A stretch of 64,000 nt of DNA from Annona cherimola. Its lineage: Eukaryota > Streptophyta > Magnoliopsida > Magnoliales > Annonaceae. The notes below the pieces were generated by a model that was not told where the DNA came from, did not search any database, and saw only the letters and a list, made by a program, of their open reading frames with translations. This document shows, piece after piece, positions 59,073 through 64,000 of the stretch. A program made the position numbers and the translations under genes. Location of the stretch: NCBI GenBank assembly GCA_030490835.1, contig CM059971.1, positions 57,646,012 through 57,710,011 on the forward strand. The letters are read 5' to 3'. How positions within the stretch are numbered: position 1 is the stretch's first letter; each line of letters begins with the position of its first letter.

Positions 59073-62000
59073 ATGAAAGCATCATCAATGGAATTTGAGA
59101 CTTCTGAAGACGTAACAGTTGCCAGTTTGCTACCATTGGCAAATGCTTCTCAGCAGCCTTATGTCTCAGAGCTCCTATCCTTCACCCTTGATCGCCTCCA
59201 CAAGGTTGTTTTCTTTAGCTTGGTCTGTAAAACTGCTTTCCTTTTGTTTTCCACTAAAGTTTGTCAACGATGGAAGTTTGACATGTTGGCTTGCAGGAGC
59301 CAGAGCTTCTTCGTGTTGATGCTGAGCGCATTAGGAGGCAAATGCAGGAGGTGGCAGTTGGGAATTACCGAGCATTCATTGCTGCAGCAGATGCATTGCT
59401 GTCCATCCGCGAGCAGGTTTCTGCTGTTGATAAGCATCTTGAATCTCTGGTATGTTAATTCTTCTTAAACTTTGGAAAGATGAAATTTATTATAATATTT
59501 TGATGGGAAATTTATCTATGCATCTTACTACCTAAAATAAATTGAACCTGCTTGTTTCATAGTTCACTGTTGGATTGAACTTGAATTTGGATTTGGTGGG
59601 GGAAAAAAATCATGGAGCTGAAATAACTTATTCAGAACACCTTTTAAAAGATCACATCATTTCGTGGTACAATTGAATCCAATAAACTCTTATGGAATGA
59701 ATGTATCGCCTCTTATGAACCTCCAGGTACTATAGCATTCATTATTTTCAGTTATTGTTTTACCAAGAAAAGCAATGTGGGCATTGGGTTCAATAGTAAT
59801 GATATCTACCAACAACCAATACCAGCTGTCACTCTACTTTTTGTTGGTGATGGAGGGATTGATAGATAGAACAACTGTCGCTAATTTGAAACACGAGCCA
59901 TGTCTGTGGAAGACATTTAAATTCTAACCCATTTATCATTCAATACTCTTAGTTTTTAAATCATTTTATAGTTCTTTCCCCTTATGCAATTTTCATCTTG
60001 TTACTTTCTTGTTATTTGCAAATTATTCTCTTTTTTCAAGCATACGGGCTACTTCTAGTTTCTAGTATTTCATACTGTGGATGGAAAGTTTTCTGTACCA
60101 CATTTGAGCACCCTGTATATCCACCAAAATTGACACTTCCAATGAAATTTGTTGCAGATAACCGAGGTTCCAAGACTCACATCAGGCTGCACTGAGTTTA
60201 TTGACTCTGCAGAAGAGATTTTGGAGAAGCGGAAATTAAATCGGACATTGCTAGCCAATCATAGTACTTTGCTTGACTTGCTCGAAATTCCTCAGCTTAT
60301 GGATACGTATGTATTTTGGTATCTATTTACAAACTGGAATTGCTATTAGTTTTACATTGGAATAGCCAAAAAGTATGATGGTTAATTATAGCTGTTTTAG
60401 ATCTCGTGCTCTTGGGACTAGCCTTCATATTTATGTGGATCACTTCTTGAGTCTGATGATGGGGTTGAAGCCGCTAAGGAACTATTTCTTTACCTTCAAG
60501 CTTACTGGGACAAGTTGAATAATATAATTGCCAAAGCCCAGGTTGATAGTGATTGTTTGGGGAAGCTGTCCTCTGGAAACATTTGGATCTAACTATAGCA
60601 GAACTGGCTGAAAAGCTCCACTATCAAGTTTTAATAGGATCCTATAGTAGAAATGATTCAAAAGCTCCTCCAAGTTTTAATAAGATGCTGCAAATTGTTA
60701 TGCACACTTCTCTTTTGTAAGGTTGGAGTAACAGCATAGCACATCATTCTAATTAGAACCTCCTGTGTGTTATAGCATGTGGAATGAGTAGAGAATGACC
60801 ACTGATCATTGAGTTTTTTGTACCTCTTGGTTTTGCTGTGTTTTCATCTGTTTCCCTCCTTTTGTTCCCACTACCTATCAAAGAACTGATTTTGGTAAAT
60901 ATGTAAGCTCGTGTATATTATCTGGGCTACACATGGGTGGATGTATATCATCAACTGTAACATGGATGGCCCACCTGAGTTTTATACTTGAATGGCTTTT
61001 GGTCCCATGATAAATATTAGTTTATGAATCTGCCGGCCAGTGTTTATTTGATCAAAAACAACTTTGTGGCATGAAGTGTTTTCCACTAGATCATTTCCCA
61101 TGATACATAATAGCTTATGAATCTGAAAGCCAGTGTTCATCTGATCAAAAACAGCTTTGTGGTGTGAAATGTTTTCGACTAGATCGTTTATGATGTTTGT
61201 ATTAGTGCCAAGTGATTTTGGATAAGAGGAAAGACAGGGTCTTTGAATTGGCTTCATTTTAACTACATTACACACAGAAAATTGGGATTTGGAGACAGTT
61301 CTTGAGATTACAAATGCATACTGGTGAGTCTTTCAGGACCTGGGAGGTTCACTTCCCTGGACGCTTGTCAATGGTTAACTTCTTTAATGACTTGATTGTC
61401 TTCTATATTTATTATGTCAATATTCTGCTTATCGCGAGAAACATACATCTTCATGTGTAAATGGAATCTTTGTTGCATGTGTCTGGTTTTGTTTATTCCT
61501 TCAAAAGATTAGTTGATTTTGGTTAGAAAAATGGGTTGACTTGTGATGTGTCTTGAATATATATATATATATATATATATTTTAAAATTCACGTCTACGT
61601 TCAATCATCTTTATGCATTTCTAGATCAATAATGCTTGCTTCTTTTCGCAGATGTGTACGAAATGGAAATTACGATGAAGCCCTTGATTTAGAAGCCTAT
61701 GTTTGTAAATTGTCCACAATGCATCCAAAGTGAGTCCCAAATCCCACTTTGTTTTCTTCCATGGTTATTTTTTCTTTTGTTAACATGAATTAACTTGTGC
61801 TTTGTTGGAGCAAAGGTTGCCAGTCATTCAGGCTCTAGCAGAAGAAGTCAAGCAGACCACTCAGTCTTTGCTTTCTCAGCTTCTTCAGAAACTTCGTTCC
61901 AATATTCAGGTTGTCTAAGGAAATGTAGGAAAATAATGGTTGAAAACGTTCTGTTTTAATTATGGTATTCTAGTTATTGTGGATGATGTCATTAATTCTT

Positions 62001-62789
62001 TGAAAGCATCTTTTTTAAAAAAAAAAAAAAAAATTTAGCTTTACCTGCAGACATTGCACGAGATTTCCTATGTGACTTTTTTTTTAAAATTAAATATTTT
62101 GAATGGTGCAGTTGCCTGAGTGTCTGAGGATTATTGGATATCTGCGGCGCATAGGAGTATTTAGTGAATCAGAAATGCGTCTTCAGGTATAATTTGTGGG
62201 TAATCTTGTGGTTATTTCACTTTTTTTTGTTCATTCATTCTTTCTTTGAGTTAGTACGCTGCGATTTTGTCTCGAGTTTTGAACACAAGTAATTTTGGAG
62301 GTAATCAACTAATTATCATTCCTTGTGATCATCATCATAATTTGAAATAACCCTTTGCCCAAGTTGGTTTCATCAATCCCTTTGATCATCTCTTTTTAAA
62401 GGCCAGTTGTTTCTGGCATCTTACTTTAGCATAGGAATTCCATGTAATTCTCTGATGGAATAACTGTGGATACTTCTGTTTCTGTTGAGCAGTTCTTGAG
62501 GTGTAGAGAAGCATGGCTTGCAGGCATTCTTGATGACCTGGACCAAAGAAATGTATATGAGTACTTAAAAGGAATGGTGAATTGTTATAGAATGCATCTT
62601 TTTGATGTTGTCAATCAGTACCGAGCCATATTTGCAGATGATACATCTGGGAGTGAAGAGAACTATGATGGTGGCCTTCTATTTAGCTGGGCTATGCATC
62701 AAATTTCTTCTCACCTGAACACACTTAAGATGATGCTCCCAAAGATTACTGAAGGTGGATTGCTTTCAAATATTCTTGATCAGTGCATG
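59073..62789 (+). CDS. COG8: Conserved oligomeric Golgi complex subunit 8, exons 1-7 (3' end beyond window)
   Basis: COG8 is part of lobe B of the COG tether, which guides retrograde vesicles within the Golgi on the cytosolic face. Exons read: 59073-59204, 59297-59449, 60158-60306, 61652-61729, 61816-61909, 62112-62186 and 62493-62789. All introns are GT...AG and the phases join. Protein landmarks of the Dor1/COG8 family: [109 protein letters not shown] and [20 protein letters not shown]. The start may instead be the in-frame ATG at 59088. No stops or shifts. Roughly half of the usual length of nearly 600 residues is present. The next intron contains an antisense chromovirus. Confidence 0.95.
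60400..60720 (+). other. Unidentified coding-like stretch in COG8 intron 3
   Basis: An open segment ([20 protein letters not shown], then [10 protein letters not shown]) has protein-like composition but soon meets stops and shifts. It is not part of COG8 by position or family sequence. It may be a retro-copied exon fragment. I do not recognise the source. Confidence 0.3.
61557..61580. repeat. (AT)n microsatellite in COG8 intron 3
   Basis: About twelve AT repeats, 70 bp before the exon 4 acceptor. Length variation here is likely between individuals. Confidence 0.85.
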
Positions 62790-63241
62790 GTGAGTGTTTC
62801 ACTTTTGTTTTTATTCCATTTTCACTGTGTTATTAAGTGACCCTTTTTCTTTTCTTTTGATTAATTGATGTGGGGGGTCGTCATCTTTGCTACCTTTTAT
62901 TTCTTGATTGAGGGCATCTGCATGACTTGAATGCTTTATTTCTTTACTTTCTCTTCCCTCCTCCCTTACAACGACATTATTATTGTTATTATTAGTTACT
63001 ATTACTATATTTTGGGGATCCTGAGAAGCAGAGCTATTATTGATGTAGGACAGGTAGAGAAGAAAATAGAAGAAAGAGGAAGGAACCTCTAGAGATGAGA
63101 AGTGAAGAAAGAAAGTAGAAAGAACAGATGAATAAGGAGAGAAAAACAAGAATAAGGAGAGAAGAACAAGAATAAGTAGAAGAAGTAGAGAATACTTTTA
63201 TAAATCTCAGAACTAATGTCCCTTTAGAACTTACAATGACT

Positions 63242-63249
63242 GTATTTAT
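63242..63249 (-). promoter_or_regulatory. TATA box of the chromovirus LTR
   Basis: TATAAATA on the - strand, after ATGTTCACC, about 30 bp before the likely start of the leader. Transcription from it would run through the intron antisense to COG8. Confidence 0.6.
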
Positions 63250-63286
63250 AGGTGAACATACCACCCAATCTTAGCAAATGAAATCC

Positions 63287-63512
63287 TTCTAGAAAAAGCA
63301 ATATATATTTTAAGTAAACTTCTTAAGAAAGTAAACTTCTTAAAAAGGTAAACTTAAAATAGATACATGCTTATTTTAAACAGATTCTAAAATATCATAG
63401 GAAAATCTTTCTAGAAAAGGAAGTTGCATATTTTAAGTAAACTTCTTAAGGAAGTAAACTTAAAATAGATACATGCTTATTTTAAACAGATCCTAAAATA
63501 TCCTAGGAATCT
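63287..63512 (-). repeat. Tandem duplication (about 105-120 bp) in LTR U3
   Basis: Units 63287-63407 and 63408-63512 share TATTTTAAGTAAACTTCTTA, AGATACATGCTTATTTTAAA and CTAAAATATC. The first has an extra 19-bp internal repeat of AAGTAAACTTCTTAA. Such U3 duplications often act as enhancers in LTRs. Confidence 0.85.
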
Positions 63513-63563
63513 TCTAATATCTTTCAAAAATAGCAAAATAAAATCTTTCTAAATATCCTATGA

Positions 63564-64000
63564 TTATTTCCTTTTTACAAAATTCTTGCGCCTAGAATAG
63601 ACAGATTTGAAAAATTTCTTGCTATTTTCATCAATTCTCCTCGGCTTCGAAAAACTCGCCACTGGAGAGTTCTGACTTTGATACTGCTCAAGAATATTTG
63701 GATCCAAGTGGTGTAAGTCATCTTTAGTAACCCATGTAGCATCAGAATCAAGCTTGTTTTTCCACTTGACAAGAAATCTTTGCATAATGCCTGATCCAGT
63801 AGTGACAAGTTCATCTTGTAGAATATCCTCTATCTGATCTGAAAAAGTAGATGATACTCGTGGAAGTATAGGCACATGTGGTGATGCTGAACTGTTATCT
63901 GTTGAAATTCCTGCAGACAAACTTGGAGGCTCAAAAGTACCTCGGTAAGGAAACAAATCCTTTATATCGAAAGTAGAACTAATTCCTATATCTGAAGGCA
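63564..64000 (-). CDS. Chromovirus (Ty3/gypsy) integrase C-terminus with chromodomain, partial
   Basis: The - strand frame is open from the window edge to a stop at 63564. It contains the end of the integrase tail (FDIKDLFPYRG) and then a chromodomain: IEDILQDELVTTGSG, FLVKWKNKLDSDATWVTKDD, LDPNILEQY. This domain steers integration by binding chromatin marks. The basic tail ends near the LTR. The family looks Reina-like. No break is visible, so the element may be fairly young, but most of it lies beyond the window. It sits antisense in the COG8 intron after exon 7. Confidence 0.85.
   Translation of the reverse strand, partial: PSDIGISSTFDIKDLFPYRGTFEPPSLSAGISTDNSSASPHVPILPRVSSTFSDQIEDILQDELVTTGSGIMQRFLVKWKNKLDSDATWVTKDDLHHLDPNILEQYQSQNSPVASFSKPRRIDENSKKFFKSVYSRRKNFVKRK

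Larger units (their letters stand above)
63043..63575 (-). mobile_element. LTR of a chromovirus in the COG8 intron
   Basis: On the - strand the LTR ends CTACCTGTCCTACA at 63043 and begins near the end of the pol frame (about 63564-63575, possibly TGTAAAAAGG, overlapping the last codons). It contains a TATA box, a CT-rich leader with repeated CTTATTCTTGTTCTTCTCTC-type phrases, and a tandem duplication in U3. Size is about 0.53 kb. It is the 3' LTR of the element whose coding part runs off the right edge. Confidence 0.75.

Noticed and set aside
60400..60720. Extra COG8 exon in intron 3
   Set aside because: COG8 reads straight from exon 3 to exon 4 in the family's usual sequence, and this stretch has stops and is not COG8-like.

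Overview
This window is nuclear DNA from a flowering plant, AT-rich and dominated by transposable elements. The grounds are a plant-type COG8 gene with GT-AG introns, a PPR gene fragment, Tourist, Mutator and hAT MITEs, PIF/Harbinger transposons, L1-type LINE tails, Ty1/copia and Ty3/gypsy LTRs, and an endogenous pararetrovirus. The species cannot be fixed by eye. No tRNA, rRNA or CRISPR was seen.

Layout. 1-1340: end of a copia-like LTR. 3.3-10.2 kb: a decayed PIF/Harbinger transposon (+ strand) with transposase, Myb/SANT-like and a small third ORF, split by a 3515-bp solo LTR with a 5-bp target duplication. 11-22 kb: nested terminal-inverted-repeat elements, Tourist and palindromic Mutator-like MITEs, and a 5'-truncated LINE with target duplication. 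22.9-26.4 kb: a second Harbinger copy (- strand) with the same three genes in the same order. 26.7-28.4 kb: a PPR gene 3' fragment abutting a LINE fragment. 31.5-35.1 kb: a tandem array of alternating long and short units (about 636-bp period), with a diverged single inverted copy at 39.2-39.7 kb. 35.5-42.7 kb: mainly Tourist-like and palindromic MITEs. 43.2-56.6 kb: a broken pararetrovirus on the - strand whose order (coat region, zinc knuckle, movement protein) suggests a cavemovirus/solendovirus relative. It is split by a 9.2-kb scrambled Tekay-like block and a 1.3-kb hAT element. 59.1-62.8 kb: the only clearly functional gene, the first seven exons of COG8. The intron after exon 7 holds an antisense chromovirus that runs off the window.

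Most promising observation: both Harbinger copies carry, downstream of the two usual genes, a short ORF that looks like the RNase H1 N-terminal hybrid-binding (Cauli_VI-type) domain followed by two Cys-rich repeats. The same position in two independent copies suggests it belongs to the transposon. Both copies are damaged, so any function must be sought in intact relatives.
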